Shown: positions 46,151 through 55,336, counted from the first letter of the stretch. The stretch: 64,000 bases of DNA from UBA8522 sp035528895 (GCA_035528895.1 DATKXS010000157.1:3124-67123); one strand, 5' to 3'. Notes: a model not told the origin generated them from the sequence alone. Program-made: numbers and translations.

Positions 46151-46271
46151 AGGGGGACGTTCCCCAAAGGGACACCCTGCGTTTGTTTATGATGTCCTCT
46201 AATGATTGCGGAGGCGGTAGGGTGTCCCTTTGGGGAACGTCCCCCTTAATGAGGAACGTCCCCCTTAATGA
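46151..46271. repeat. 28-bp-arm palindrome with a tandem 19-bp duplication covering the rpoD stop
   Basis: Perfect 28-bp inverted arms at 46151-46178 and 46219-46246 enclose a 40-base loop. Each arm contains its own GGGGACGTTCCCC-type dyad. The right arm runs into a 19-bp unit repeated exactly in tandem (46234-46252 and 46253-46271). That unit ends in TTAATGA, which on the minus strand is the last His codon and TAA of rpoD. The element thus abuts and duplicates the gene end. Confidence 0.9.
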
Positions 46272-47887
46272 TTGTCGGTGAATGAGCGGAGCTTCCGGCT
46301 GCGGCTGGGATGCTTGAGCTTCCGCAAGGCTTTGGCCTCTATCTGGCGGATCCTCTCACGGGTGACCTTGAACTGCTGGCCGACCTCTTCCAAGGTGTGC
46401 TCGTTCCCGTCCCCCAGCCCGAAGCGCATCTTCAGGACTTTGGCCTCTCTTTCGGTCAAGGATTTGAGGGCTTCTTCGATTTGCTCGCGCAGGTTGATAT
46501 GGATGACCGTGTCGGGAGGCGAGGGCATCAGCTTGTCCTCGATGAAATCCCCCAGGTGGCTGTCCTCCTCCTCGCCGATGGGCGTCTCGAGAGAGATCGG
46601 CTCCTGGGCGATCTTGATGATCTTGCGAACCTTGTTCACAGGCAAGTCCATCTTTCTGGCGATCTCCTCGCTCGACGGCTCCCGGCCGACCTCCTGGACC
46701 AGGCTGCGGGACACCCGGATGAGCTTGTTGATGGTCTCGATCATGTGGACGGGGATACGGATGGTCCGGGCCTGGTCGGCGATGGCCCGGGTGATGGCCT
46801 GCCGGATCCACCAGGTGGCATAGGTCGAGAACTTGTACCCCCGGCGGTACTCGAACTTATCGACCGCCTTCATCAATCCCATATTCCCTTCCTGGATGAG
46901 GTCGAGGAACTGCAGGCCGCGGTTGCTGTATTTCTTGGCGATCGAGACGACGAGCCTGAGGTTGGCGGCCACGAGCTCTTTTTTAGCCTGGTCGCTGATC
47001 TTCTTGCCGGTGGTGATGGCCCGGAGGGTCTTCCGCAGGTTCTGGGCATCGAGACCGATCTCCTTGTGGAAAGTCCGGAGCCGCTTGCCGACCTCCCTTA
47101 GCCTCTGCTTGAGGGCCGCTTGGCTCTTTTTCCCCCGGGCGCGCTTCAGGGCCAGGGTAAGCTCTTCTTTGGTGTCTTCGAGATCGTTGATCTTCCTGAG
47201 GTTCGCCCGGAGAGAGAAGATGATCCTTTCCCGTTCGCTCGGCCGGATGTTGAGCTCTTGGATCAATCGGCTCATCTTGACGATGATCCGGCCGCGGGCG
47301 AAATTGTATTTCTTGGCGGTGGGAATCTTGTCCAGCTTCCGGCAGAGGGCCTGGATCTTCTTGATCTTGGACAGGACTTCCTCTTTTTTCCCCTCCAGCT
47401 TGTCCTCAGTGATCTCATCGTCGCTGAGGTCGAACATCTCCAGGAAGATGAGGAGGTTGGTCTTGATCTGCTCCTCCAGGGCGAGGACCTGGTTGAGGAC
47501 AAGACGGGTCTTGGAGAGGGCCGTGATGATCGACTTTTCTCCCCGCTCGATCTCCCGGGCGATGGCGATCTCGCCTTCCCGGGTGAGCAGCGAGATGTTG
47601 CCCATCTCGCGCAGGTAGAGCTTGACAGGGTCGGTCGTCCGCTCCAGCCCGTGGACGGAGACCTGGTTGTCCTTCGCTTTCTTGAGGGAAGGGCCGCTCT
47701 TCTTGAAGCCGAGGATCTTGATCCCGTAATCATCCATCGAGCTGAGGAACTCGTCGAACTTCTTTTCCGGGCTCGTCTCTTCGTGGAAGGTTTTATCGAT
47801 CTCCTCGAAGAGAAGATAGCCCTGCTTTCTTCCCTTGGTGAGAAGCTGATCGATTTCTTCCCTTCGATACTTCTGGTCGATCGACAA
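46265..47887 (-). CDS. rpoD: Primary sigma factor RpoD
   Basis: A 540-residue housekeeping sigma-70. Region 1.2 (DPVKLYLREMGNISLLTREGE, about 85) is followed by a charged non-conserved insert (about 150-285), region 2 (LVSIAKKYSNRGLQFLDLIQEGNMGLMKAVDKF; FSTYATWWIRQAITRAI), region 3 and region 4 (EEVGQQFKVTRERIRQIEAKALRKL). The start is TTG at 47887, preceded by GAGG. It is cotranscribed with dnaG and also has its own extended -10 promoter. The consensus-like promoters seen across the window fit this factor. Confidence 0.96.
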   Translation of the reverse strand: MSIDQKYRREEIDQLLTKGRKQGYLLFEEIDKTFHEETSPEKKFDEFLSSMDDYGIKILGFKKSGPSLKKAKDNQVSVHGLERTTDPVKLYLREMGNISLLTREGEIAIAREIERGEKSIITALSKTRLVLNQVLALEEQIKTNLLIFLEMFDLSDDEITEDKLEGKKEEVLSKIKKIQALCRKLDKIPTAKKYNFARGRIIVKMSRLIQELNIRPSERERIIFSLRANLRKINDLEDTKEELTLALKRARGKKSQAALKQRLREVGKRLRTFHKEIGLDAQNLRKTLRAITTGKKISDQAKKELVAANLRLVVSIAKKYSNRGLQFLDLIQEGNMGLMKAVDKFEYRRGYKFSTYATWWIRQAITRAIADQARTIRIPVHMIETINKLIRVSRSLVQEVGREPSSEEIARKMDLPVNKVRKIIKIAQEPISLETPIGEEEDSHLGDFIEDKLMPSPPDTVIHINLREQIEEALKSLTEREAKVLKMRFGLGDGNEHTLEEVGQQFKVTRERIRQIEAKALRKLKHPSRSRKLRSFTDNH

Positions 47888-47910
47888 AGCGGTTACCTCA
47901 AGGCGGAAAT

Positions 47911-47919
47911 ATTATATCA
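47911..47919 (-). promoter_or_regulatory. Internal rpoD promoter (extended -10)
   Basis: On the minus strand TGA-TATAAT (47919-47911) is a perfect extended -10; its TGA is the dnaG stop codon. No good -35 is present. It would let rpoD be expressed apart from dnaG, as is known for several bacterial dnaG-rpoD operons. Confidence 0.5.
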
Positions 47920-49638
47920 CATCGCCAGGATTTGCCTGGTCAGGTCCTGCTTTTGGGAGAGAAGCCGGGCCAGTTTTTCCTTCTCCCCGTTTCGTTCGCA
48001 GCGGACGATCTCCTTTTGGAGGGCGCGCAGCCGGCCCGCGAGGGCCGTCTTGCGCAGGGTTTGCAAACAGTCCAGCGCTTCCTCGGGAGTGCCCCGGCCC
48101 GACCTTTCCTGCATCATCTCCGAGACCTGCCCCCAAAGCTCGGGCCCGACGGCACTGCTCAACTCGGAAAAGAGGACTCGTTTTCCCTTCCGCGCGCAAT
48201 CCAGGAGAAAAACCAGCGCCGCCTCGCTCCGCAGTCCTCGGAAATCTTCCTCCTCGACCTGCTTCAGGAGGTCGGCTGCCAGCTCTTGGTCTTCGAGCAG
48301 AATCTGAAGAAGGCGCTTTTCGGCGGGAAAGAGGAGCACTTTTTCCTCGCCGGTCTTTCCGGGTGCCGGCTTTTCGATGATCTGGCGGAGGAGCGATTCC
48401 TCCACTCCCAGATAGTCACTGGCCTGCCGGAGGTATTCGCTCCTCACGATCGAATCGGGGATCTTATTGAGCTCGGTGACGATGCTTCTGATGATCCTGG
48501 ACTTTTCCTCGGGCACGTTCATCCGTCCCGTCCGGACGGTCATGTCGACCAGGAACTGGAGCCCGGAGGCGCTCTTCCCGGCCAGGTCGAGATAGGGCTC
48601 GTGTCCGAATTTCCGGACGAAGCCGTCCGGATCAAGACTTTGAGGCAAAATGAGGACCTGAGTCTGGACGGCCTTTTCGAAACAGAGTGGGATGGCCCGG
48701 AGGGCGGCGTTCTGCCCGGCCGGATCGCCGTCATAGTTGATGATAATCCGGGGCGCGAATCGCCTCGCCAGGCCGACCTGATGAGGGGTCAAAGCGGTCC
48801 CCAGCGAAGCGGCGGCATTCCGAATGCCCGCCTGGTAAAGCGATGCGAAATCAGTGTAGCCTTCGACCAGGATGAGTTCTCCGGCCTCACGGACGGCCTC
48901 CTTGGTCCAGTTCAGTCCGTAGAGCGTCTTTCCTTTGGAATAGACCGGTGTATCGGGGGAATTGAGGTACTTGGGCGTGGCCTCGGCGACCGTCCGGCCG
49001 CCGAAAGCGACGATCTTTCCGGTCAGGCCGAAGATGGGGAAAATGATCCGGCCCCGGAAACGGTCGTAATATTCGGACCTCTTTTGGCCGGGGAGGACAA
49101 GGCCGGCCTTTTCCAGGAGAGCGGGCTCCGTGCCTCTCCCCTGAAAGTGGCCCAACAGGGCGTTCCAGGAATTCGGCGCGTAGCCGACCTTGAGAGTCTC
49201 GAGAGTATCGGAAGATAGGCTTCTTTTCTTCAAGTAAGCCAGGGCGGCTTCACCCTCCTTCGTTTGGAAAAGGTTGCGGCGATAAAAAGCCAGGGCCAGC
49301 TCATTGACCTTGTAGACCTTCTCCTCGAGCTTCTGGAGCTCGGGTGAAAGCCTGGTTTTCTGGGGCAGAGGAATATGATATTTCTCGGCCAGGTAGTTCA
49401 ACGCTTCGGGGAAGGTGAGGTTTTCCTTTTCCATGACCAGCGTAAAAACATCGCCGCCCACCCCGCAGCCGAAGCAGTGAAAGAGCTGCTTCTCCGAGTC
49501 CACGGTGAAGGAGGGGTCCTTTTCCGAATGGAAGGGGCAGAGTCCGACATGTTTTCGGCCGCGTCTTTTCAGTGCGGTGTACAGGGAAGCAATGTCGACG
49601 ATATCGGCGGCTTGCCTGATCTGGTCGATGATCTCCAT
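47917..49638 (-). CDS. dnaG: DNA primase DnaG
   Basis: A 573-residue primase that makes RNA primers at the replication fork. The N-terminal zinc site is CPFH (34-37) with CFGC (55-58). The TOPRIM core shows LVEGYTDF (about 257) and NYDGDPAGQ (about 299). The C-terminal region is the helicase-interacting part. rpoD follows after 29 bases. No strong ribosome binding site is visible before the ATG. Confidence 0.96.
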   Translation of the reverse strand: MEIIDQIRQAADIVDIASLYTALKRRGRKHVGLCPFHSEKDPSFTVDSEKQLFHCFGCGVGGDVFTLVMEKENLTFPEALNYLAEKYHIPLPQKTRLSPELQKLEEKVYKVNELALAFYRRNLFQTKEGEAALAYLKKRSLSSDTLETLKVGYAPNSWNALLGHFQGRGTEPALLEKAGLVLPGQKRSEYYDRFRGRIIFPIFGLTGKIVAFGGRTVAEATPKYLNSPDTPVYSKGKTLYGLNWTKEAVREAGELILVEGYTDFASLYQAGIRNAAASLGTALTPHQVGLARRFAPRIIINYDGDPAGQNAALRAIPLCFEKAVQTQVLILPQSLDPDGFVRKFGHEPYLDLAGKSASGLQFLVDMTVRTGRMNVPEEKSRIIRSIVTELNKIPDSIVRSEYLRQASDYLGVEESLLRQIIEKPAPGKTGEEKVLLFPAEKRLLQILLEDQELAADLLKQVEEEDFRGLRSEAALVFLLDCARKGKRVLFSELSSAVGPELWGQVSEMMQERSGRGTPEEALDCLQTLRKTALAGRLRALQKEIVRCERNGEKEKLARLLSQKQDLTRQILAM

Positions 49639-49672
49639 TCTTGGCGCTGGTCAGGGGGAAAAGGTCTTAGTA

Positions 49673-49701
49673 AATATAGGGAGGGACCTCTCCGTTGTCA
49701 A
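49673..49701 (-). promoter_or_regulatory. dnaG-rpoD operon promoter
   Basis: On the minus strand: TTGACA (49701-49696), 17-base spacer, TATATT (49678-49673), 35 bases before the dnaG ATG. It has the same -35, spacing and -10 as the dcw promoter. Confidence 0.82.
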
Positions 49702-49738
49702 GCAAGCCGGGCCCGTTTTTCTTTGTTTGTCAGCATTT

Positions 49739-50482
49739 CTAAAGATGATTGATCAGGCTGGCCAGGTAGGCGGCCCCGAACCCGTTATCGATGTTCACCA
49801 CGGCCACACCGCCGGGGCAGGAGTTGAGCATGGCCAGGAGGGCCGAGATGCCCTGGAAGCTCGCTCCATAGCCGACGCTGGTGGGGACGGCGATGATGGG
49901 CGCGCTGACCAGCCCGGCCAAAACGCTGGGGAGAGCGCCCTCCATGCCCGCCACGGCGATGATCAGACGGGCTTTTCTGACTTTCTCCATCTCCCCGAAG
50001 AGGCGATGAAGCCCGGCCACGCCGACGTCGTAGATCCTTTCGGCTTCGTTACCCAGCATCTCGCAGGTCACGAAGGCCTCCTCAGCCACTGGGATATCCG
50101 ATGTTCCGGCCGTGATGATGACGATCTTCCCCCGGCCCGGCGCCGGGCGCTTTTTTTTCAGGCTAATGGTTTTTCCCAGGGGATCGTAGCGACAGCCGGG
50201 GATCTTCCGCCTGATCTTCTGATAGATCCGAGGACCGGCCCGGGTGATGAGCAGACTGTTTCCCCTTTTGCAGATCTCCCGGGCGATCTTGATGATCTGT
50301 CCATCGGTTTTTCCCTGGCCGAAGATGATCTCGGGGAACCCTTTCCGGACTTCCCGGTGGTGGTCGATCTTGGCGAAACCGAGGTCCTGGTAGGGATAAT
50401 CCTTCAATTTCTGGAAGGCCTTCCGGGAAGACATTTTCCCCAAAGAGACCTTTTCTAGGACCTCTTCCAACTCCGTTTTCAT
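49739..50482 (-). CDS. larB: Nickel-pincer cofactor biosynthesis protein LarB
   Basis: A 247-residue protein with a small N-terminal region (LGKMSSRKAFQKL, YQDLGFAKIDHHREVRKGFPEIIFGQGK in parts) and a C-terminal PurE-like domain (ITAGTSDIPVAEEA, DVGVAGLHRL, VAGMEGALPSVLAGL). LarB carboxylates nicotinate adenine dinucleotide at the start of synthesis of the nickel-pincer cofactor used by lactate racemase and related enzymes. larC, larE and larA are not in the window. A TTG start at 50518 is possible, but the ATG at 50482 fits the family. Confidence 0.9.
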   Translation of the reverse strand: MKTELEEVLEKVSLGKMSSRKAFQKLKDYPYQDLGFAKIDHHREVRKGFPEIIFGQGKTDGQIIKIAREICKRGNSLLITRAGPRIYQKIRRKIPGCRYDPLGKTISLKKKRPAPGRGKIVIITAGTSDIPVAEEAFVTCEMLGNEAERIYDVGVAGLHRLFGEMEKVRKARLIIAVAGMEGALPSVLAGLVSAPIIAVPTSVGYGASFQGISALLAMLNSCPGGVAVVNIDNGFGAAYLASLINHL

Positions 50483-50540
50483 GCCCGATATATTACCATA
50501 CCCGGGGCCGTTGAACAAAATCAGGTGATGAGGCGCGAGT

Positions 50541-50690
50541 ATTTCCGTTTGGGTGATTCTATTGGGCGCAGGAAGCCGCCCTCGGCCCCCGCACCCCGGG
50601 GAACCAGTCCCGTCGGTTCCCCCCGTCGGAGAAGCCGACGGGTCCCCCCTCCGCTACGGGGGCTTCAGGGCGGCTTCCTGCGCCCAATAT
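50541..50690. repeat. Nested-palindrome intergenic element, copy B
   Basis: The outer arms are perfect 22-bp inverted repeats (50561-50582 and 50667-50688; core GGGCGCAGGAAGCCG). The inner stem is CCCGTCGG (50622-50629) with CCGACGGG (50635-50642). The rest matches copy A closely, including CCCCGCACCCCGGGGAACCAGT and CCCCCCTCCGCTACGGGGG in shorter pieces. Differences from copy A within stems are matched on both arms. It lies between divergent larB and lpxC. Confidence 0.87.
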
Positions 50691-50741
50691 TATTTATATT
50701 ATCCATTCATAATTGGTTCCTCATGATCCTGTCCCGGGCGA

Positions 50742-50772
50742 TTGACAGGAAATGCCGGTCGTAGAGTATACT
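50742..50772 (+). promoter_or_regulatory. Probable lpxC promoter
   Basis: TTGACA (50742-50747), 19-base spacer, TATACT (50767-50772), 17 bases before the lpxC ATG. The spacer is two bases longer than ideal and no clear ribosome binding site follows, so the transcript would be nearly leaderless. Confidence 0.5.
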
Positions 50773-50789
50773 AGTGACCGATCAGAGAA

Positions 50790-51656
50790 ATGTTCAGGAA
50801 GCAGACGCTCAAGCGGGAGATTTCGTTCTCCGGTGTCGGCATTCACTCCGGGGAGCAGGTCAGTTTAACCCTCAAGCCGTCCCACTCCGGGAAGATCCTG
50901 TTCCGACGGCTGGACCTGGGCGGGCTGGAGGTCGAGCCGGATCCCCGGAGGATCGACGCCTTGAACTGCTCCTGCCTGGTCTTCGAGTCGGGCCGCATCC
51001 AGACTCTGGAGCATCTCATGGCGGCTTTGTACGTGCTCGGCCTTGACAGTCTGGACGTCGAGCTCCAAGGGAGCGAGATCCCCATCCTGGACGGAAGCGC
51101 GGCCCCTCTGGCCCGGGCCATCCTGGAGGCCGGCGTCGTTCCGACCCGCCGGAAGAGACAGGTGGTCCGCCTGCTCAAGCCGCACACTCTCGAAGAAGCA
51201 GGGGCCAGGTTGTCCTTCTCGCCCGCCCCCGACCTCAAGGTATCCTATGCCATCGATTTTACCCACCCGCTCATCGGCCGGCAGGAGATATCCTTCGACC
51301 TGACCCGGGAAGTTTTTCTTCAAGAGATCGCCCCGGCCCGGACGTTCGGATTTTTGAAGGACGTGGCCGAGCTCCAGAAGCGCGGCCTGGCCCTCGGTGG
51401 GACGATGGACAACGCCGTGGTTCTCGATGAAGACAGGGTCATCAGCGGTTCCCTCCGCTTCCGGGACGAATTCGTCCGCCACAAAGTGCTGGACCTCATC
51501 GGCGACCTGGCTCTCTTCGGACATCCTCTGCTCGGCCACTTTCAGGCGGAACGGGCCGGCCATCGCCTCCATCTCCGGGCCGTCCTCTTCCTCCTCGAGA
51601 ACCCCGGTTTCTGGGCTTTCGAGGAGACGGTTGCCCCCCGCTTCCTCAGGGGCTGA
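50790..51656 (+). CDS. lpxC: UDP-3-O-acyl-N-acetylglucosamine deacetylase
   Basis: A 288-residue zinc deacetylase, the committed step of lipid A synthesis. SGVGIHSG at the N-terminus, zinc ligands H75 (TLEHLMAAL), H231 and D235 (RHKVLDLIGDL), and the general-acid H258 (AGHRLH) are all present. It is evidence for an LPS-bearing outer membrane. It heads a group with glmU and glmS, which supply UDP-GlcNAc, its pathway's precursor. Confidence 0.96.
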   Translation: MFRKQTLKREISFSGVGIHSGEQVSLTLKPSHSGKILFRRLDLGGLEVEPDPRRIDALNCSCLVFESGRIQTLEHLMAALYVLGLDSLDVELQGSEIPILDGSAAPLARAILEAGVVPTRRKRQVVRLLKPHTLEEAGARLSFSPAPDLKVSYAIDFTHPLIGRQEISFDLTREVFLQEIAPARTFGFLKDVAELQKRGLALGGTMDNAVVLDEDRVISGSLRFRDEFVRHKVLDLIGDLALFGHPLLGHFQAERAGHRLHLRAVLFLLENPGFWAFEETVAPRFLRG

Positions 51657-51732
51657 GAGCGCGCTCCTTGTCAAAAGGGGCGCTCTGGGTTAGAATGAAC
51701 CCACTCACAATTGCCCTAGTCAGGAGATCGCG

Positions 51733-52239
51733 GTGAAGGAAGAGAAGATAAAAAAAGATGCCTACGTGAAGGCTTTGTCCGCCTACGGCGAAGCCATGAA
51801 AGAATTCCATAAGGGAAAACTCGACAAGGCCGAGGAGCTGCTGAAAGCTTTTCTGGAAAAGCACGATACGGAAAAGGAGCTCGTTGACAGGGTCAAGATC
51901 TATCTTCAGATCACCCGGGAAAAGGGGAAGAAAGAAATCGTTTCCCTGAAGACGTTCGATGATTACATGTCTTACAGTGTTTATAAGATCAACTCCGGAG
52001 CCTATGAGGACGCTTTGAAGCTCTTGGAAAAGGCCCTGGAGATGAAAGGGGAAGAGGGCCGCGTCTTTTTTCTCCAGGCCGATGCCTATGTCCTTATGGG
52101 AAAAACGGAAGAGGCCATGGAGTGCCTGAAGAAGGCGTTCCAGAAGGACAAGTTCTACCGCATCCTGGCCCAGAACGAGATCGATTTCGCGCCCCTCTGG
52201 GACGATAAGAAGTTCAAGCTGATCACCCGTCTGACATGA
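51733..52239 (+). CDS. TPR-like small protein
   Basis: A 168-residue, highly charged helical protein with TPR-like pairs: AYGEAMKEFHKGKLDKAEELLKAFLEK-type (about 13-40) and a second repeat, AYEDALKLLEKALEMKGEEGRVFFLQADAYVLMGKTEEAMECLKKAFQKD-type (about 90-140), each only described here by their pattern of small residues at alternate helix faces. GTG start at 51733 lies six bases after AGGAG. It overlaps glmU by four bases. The function is unknown; a scaffold role is a guess. Confidence 0.75.
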   Translation: MKEEKIKKDAYVKALSAYGEAMKEFHKGKLDKAEELLKAFLEKHDTEKELVDRVKIYLQITREKGKKEIVSLKTFDDYMSYSVYKINSGAYEDALKLLEKALEMKGEEGRVFFLQADAYVLMGKTEEAMECLKKAFQKDKFYRILAQNEIDFAPLWDDKKFKLITRLT

Positions 52240-53507
52240 AGGGAAACCCGCTGGCGCTTGTCTGGACGATAGGAGAAGGGGCGGGCCCCAGGTCCCGCTC
52301 GGTTTCTTTGCAGCAACGCCTCCTCGGGAAGTCCATCTTCAGGCTGGCCGTCGAGGCGGTCCAGAGCCTCCATCCCGGGGAGCTCCTGGCCGTCCTCGGC
52401 GACGGCGAGGGCGACGCGGACGTCCCCCCATCTTTTCCCGAGGTTCGTTTCCTGAGGGCTCTGAAAACGCGGGGAGCACTCGGGGCCATCCTCTCGGCCA
52501 AGGAAGTGCTCTCCAGGAATAAGACCAGAGACCTCGTCCTCCTGGACGCCCGCCTGGCGCTGCTCAGCCCGCGCAGCCTGCGATCTCTGCTGGCGGCCCA
52601 TCGCAAAAACGGAAACTCTCTGACCACGGCCGCGTCTCTCGGCCCGCTCCCCGTCCAAGCGGCCCGGGTCGGGGATCTCCTGGAAGCGCTCGATGAGCTC
52701 AGCCCGCGCCAAAGGGCGGGAGGACGGATCGATGACCTCATCGGAGTGATGGCCAAGAGCGGCCGGAAAATCGGCTCCTATCGTCTGCGTCATCCGGAAG
52801 AATCGCTGGCCGTCCGCACTCCCGCCGCCCTCTCCACGGCGATCATGTTCCTGCGCGAGCGAAAGATTAGCGAGCTTGAATCCCGGGGGGTCATCATCCT
52901 TGACCCGGCGACGACCTGGGTGGATCTGGACGTCCGCATCGGCCCGGGAACGGTCCTCTATCCTTCCGTCGTCATCGAAGGTCAAACGAAGATCGGCGCC
53001 CAGTGCCGGATCTATCCGTTTGTCCACCTCACCGACGCCTGGCTCGGTGACCGCGTGAAAGTCCTCAGCTCCACGGTAATCGAGAAGAGCCGCATCGAGA
53101 GAGAAGCCCAGGTCGGTCCGTTCGCCCGTTTCCGGCCGATGAGTGTTGTCCGGCCGCGGGCGAAGGTGGGCAATTTCGTCGAGATGAAAAATACGGTTTT
53201 CGGGGAACGCTCCAAAGCCGGGCATCTGTCCTACCTCGGGGATGCGATCGTCGAGGAAGACGTCAACATCGGGGCGGGCACCATCACCTGCAATTACGAC
53301 GGGTTCCGGAAATACCAGACCAGGATCGAACGGGGCGCCTTTATCGGCTCGGGCACGGAGCTCGTGGCGCCGGTGCGGATCGGCCGCGATGCCTATGTCG
53401 GCGCCGGTTCCGTCATCACCAAGGATGTCCCGCCGGAAGCCCTGGCTGTGGCCCGCGGCCGCCAGATCGAGAGGCCGGGCTGGGTCAGAGGGAGACGGAA
53501 GAAATAA
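52236..53507 (+). CDS. glmU: GlmU-like protein: intact acetyltransferase half, degenerate uridyltransferase half
   Basis: A 423-residue GlmU homologue. The C-terminal left-handed beta-helix is well conserved: GPFARFRP (295-301), GNFVEMKN, SKAGHLSYLGDA with catalytic H330, and NIGAGTITCNYDGF. It should acetylate glucosamine-1-phosphate. The N-terminal half (1-210) lacks the pyrophosphorylase LxAGxGTRM loop (here VWTIGEGAGPRSRS) and the GDxPL metal motif (here LLDARLALLS). UTP transfer is therefore unlikely. It ends in an overlap with glmS (TAATG). Confidence 0.85.
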   Translation: MKGNPLALVWTIGEGAGPRSRSVSLQQRLLGKSIFRLAVEAVQSLHPGELLAVLGDGEGDADVPPSFPEVRFLRALKTRGALGAILSAKEVLSRNKTRDLVLLDARLALLSPRSLRSLLAAHRKNGNSLTTAASLGPLPVQAARVGDLLEALDELSPRQRAGGRIDDLIGVMAKSGRKIGSYRLRHPEESLAVRTPAALSTAIMFLRERKISELESRGVIILDPATTWVDLDVRIGPGTVLYPSVVIEGQTKIGAQCRIYPFVHLTDAWLGDRVKVLSSTVIEKSRIEREAQVGPFARFRPMSVVRPRAKVGNFVEMKNTVFGERSKAGHLSYLGDAIVEEDVNIGAGTITCNYDGFRKYQTRIERGAFIGSGTELVAPVRIGRDAYVGAGSVITKDVPPEALAVARGRQIERPGWVRGRRKK

Positions 53508-55336
53508 TGTGCGGGATCATCGGCTATCTCGGGCCCAAGCAGGCGCTTCCTGTTCTTCTGGACGGCCTGAAGAAACTTGAGTACAGGGGCTACGATTCCG
53601 CCGGTGTCGCCATCCTCCATAACAACACGATCCAGGTCAGGCGGGTCAAGGGCAAGATCCGTGACCTCGAAGAGAGCCTGAAGGCGTCGCCGCTCGAGGG
53701 ACGCTGCGGGCTGGGACATACCCGCTGGGCGACCCACGGCCGGCCGAGCGAGGAGAACGCCCATCCGCACCGCGACTGTACGGGGTCCCTGGTCGTCGTC
53801 CATAACGGCATCATCGAGAACTATCTCCCGCTCAAGGAAAAGCTCAGCGGTGAAGGCCATGCCTTCCAGACGGAGACGGACACAGAGGTCATCGCCCACC
53901 TCGTGGAAAAATATTTCGAGGGATCGCTGGAGAGCGCAGTGCGGCGGGCCCTCCAGGACCTCGAAGGGGCCTACGCCGTGGCCGTCATCTCGGCGCGGGA
54001 TCCCGACAAGATCGTCGCCGCCAAGACGGGCCCTCCGGCCGTGGTCGGCCTGGGAGACGAAGAATCCTTCATCTCCTCCGATATCAATCCCATCCTCAGC
54101 CACACGTCCCGGGTCGTCTTTCTGGAAGATAACGAAATGGCCGTGTTGGAGCCCGCCGGCGTGCGCTTCCTGGATTCTCAGGGGAATCCTTTGAACAAGA
54201 CGGTCGAACACCTCTCCTGGAATCCCTTGATGATCGAGAAAAAAGGCTTCAAGCATTTCATGCTCAAGGAGATCTTCGAACAACCCCAGGTCATCCGGGA
54301 CACACTCGAGGGCCGGATCTCCCAGGGATCGGGTCGGACCTACTTGGATGAAACGGGGCTTTCCCCCCGGCTGATGCAAGATCTCGAGAAGGTCCTGGTC
54401 ATCGCCTGTGGAACGTCCTATCATGCCGGGATGGCGGGCAAGTATTTCATCGAATCACTGGCTCAGATCCCCGTGGCCGTTGAGTACGCCTCCGAGTACC
54501 GCTACCATGACCTCCTCCTGGACTCCAAAACCTTGGTGGTCGTCATCTCCCAATCCGGTGAAACGGCCGACACACTGGCCGCCCTGAGGGCGATCAAGAA
54601 AGCCGGTCGGCCCACTCTGGCCGTTTCCAACGTCATGAATTCGTCCATCCCCCGGGAAGCCGGGGCCGCCCTCTACACCCATGCCGGTCCCGAGATCGGC
54701 GTCGCCGCGACCAAGACCTTCACCGCCCAGCTGGCCGCCCTGGCGCTTCTGGCCCTTGGCCTGGCCCAGGCCAAGGGGAGAAGCGATGAAGGGGCTTCCC
54801 TCCCTCTGATCCAGGACCTGCTTTGCCTGCCGCATAAGCTGGAAAAAATCCTGGCTGAGGGAAAGCGTCTGGAAGACCTTGCCCAACGGTTTCTCGGCTT
54901 CTCCCATTTCCTCTACCTCGGCCGCTGGGTCAGCTTTCCGGTGGCGCTGGAGGGCGCCCTCAAGCTCAAAGAGATCTCCTATCTGCATGCCGAAGGGTAT
55001 GCCGGCGGCGAGATGAAGCACGGGCCGATCGCCCTGATCGATGAGAATATGCCCACCCTGGCCATCGTTCCCAAGGATCGGGCCTATGAGAAAATGCTCA
55101 GCAACATCTCCGAGATCAAGGCCAGGTCAGGATATGTCCTGGCCCTGGCTTTCGATGACGACAAGGAGATCATGAACCACGCGGACGAGGTCATCCGCGT
55201 CCCCGTCTGTTCCCCCCTCTGGAGTCCCTTCCTGACCGTCCTGCCGCTGCAACTTTTTGCTTACCATATCGCCGCCAAGCGCGGCGCGGACGTCGACCAG
55301 CCTCGGAATTTGGCAAAAAGCGTGACCGTCGAGTAA
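53507..55336 (+). CDS. glmS: Glucosamine-6-phosphate synthase (isomerizing)
   Basis: A 609-residue enzyme converting fructose-6-phosphate and glutamine to glucosamine-6-phosphate. Catalytic Cys2 (MCGIIGYLG) heads the glutaminase domain, with TRWATHG and GNIENY-type HNGIIENY. Two SIS isomerase domains follow (IACGTSYHAG, ISQSGETADT) with the C-terminal DQPRNLAKSVTVE. It is translationally coupled to glmU, placing two steps of UDP-GlcNAc synthesis together. Confidence 0.97.
   Translation: MCGIIGYLGPKQALPVLLDGLKKLEYRGYDSAGVAILHNNTIQVRRVKGKIRDLEESLKASPLEGRCGLGHTRWATHGRPSEENAHPHRDCTGSLVVVHNGIIENYLPLKEKLSGEGHAFQTETDTEVIAHLVEKYFEGSLESAVRRALQDLEGAYAVAVISARDPDKIVAAKTGPPAVVGLGDEESFISSDINPILSHTSRVVFLEDNEMAVLEPAGVRFLDSQGNPLNKTVEHLSWNPLMIEKKGFKHFMLKEIFEQPQVIRDTLEGRISQGSGRTYLDETGLSPRLMQDLEKVLVIACGTSYHAGMAGKYFIESLAQIPVAVEYASEYRYHDLLLDSKTLVVVISQSGETADTLAALRAIKKAGRPTLAVSNVMNSSIPREAGAALYTHAGPEIGVAATKTFTAQLAALALLALGLAQAKGRSDEGASLPLIQDLLCLPHKLEKILAEGKRLEDLAQRFLGFSHFLYLGRWVSFPVALEGALKLKEISYLHAEGYAGGEMKHGPIALIDENMPTLAIVPKDRAYEKMLSNISEIKARSGYVLALAFDDDKEIMNHADEVIRVPVCSPLWSPFLTVLPLQLFAYHIAAKRGADVDQPRNLAKSVTVE

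Noticed and set aside
46151..46271. CRISPR array
   Set aside because: Repeats are palindromes and one short tandem duplication without spacers; no cas genes are present.
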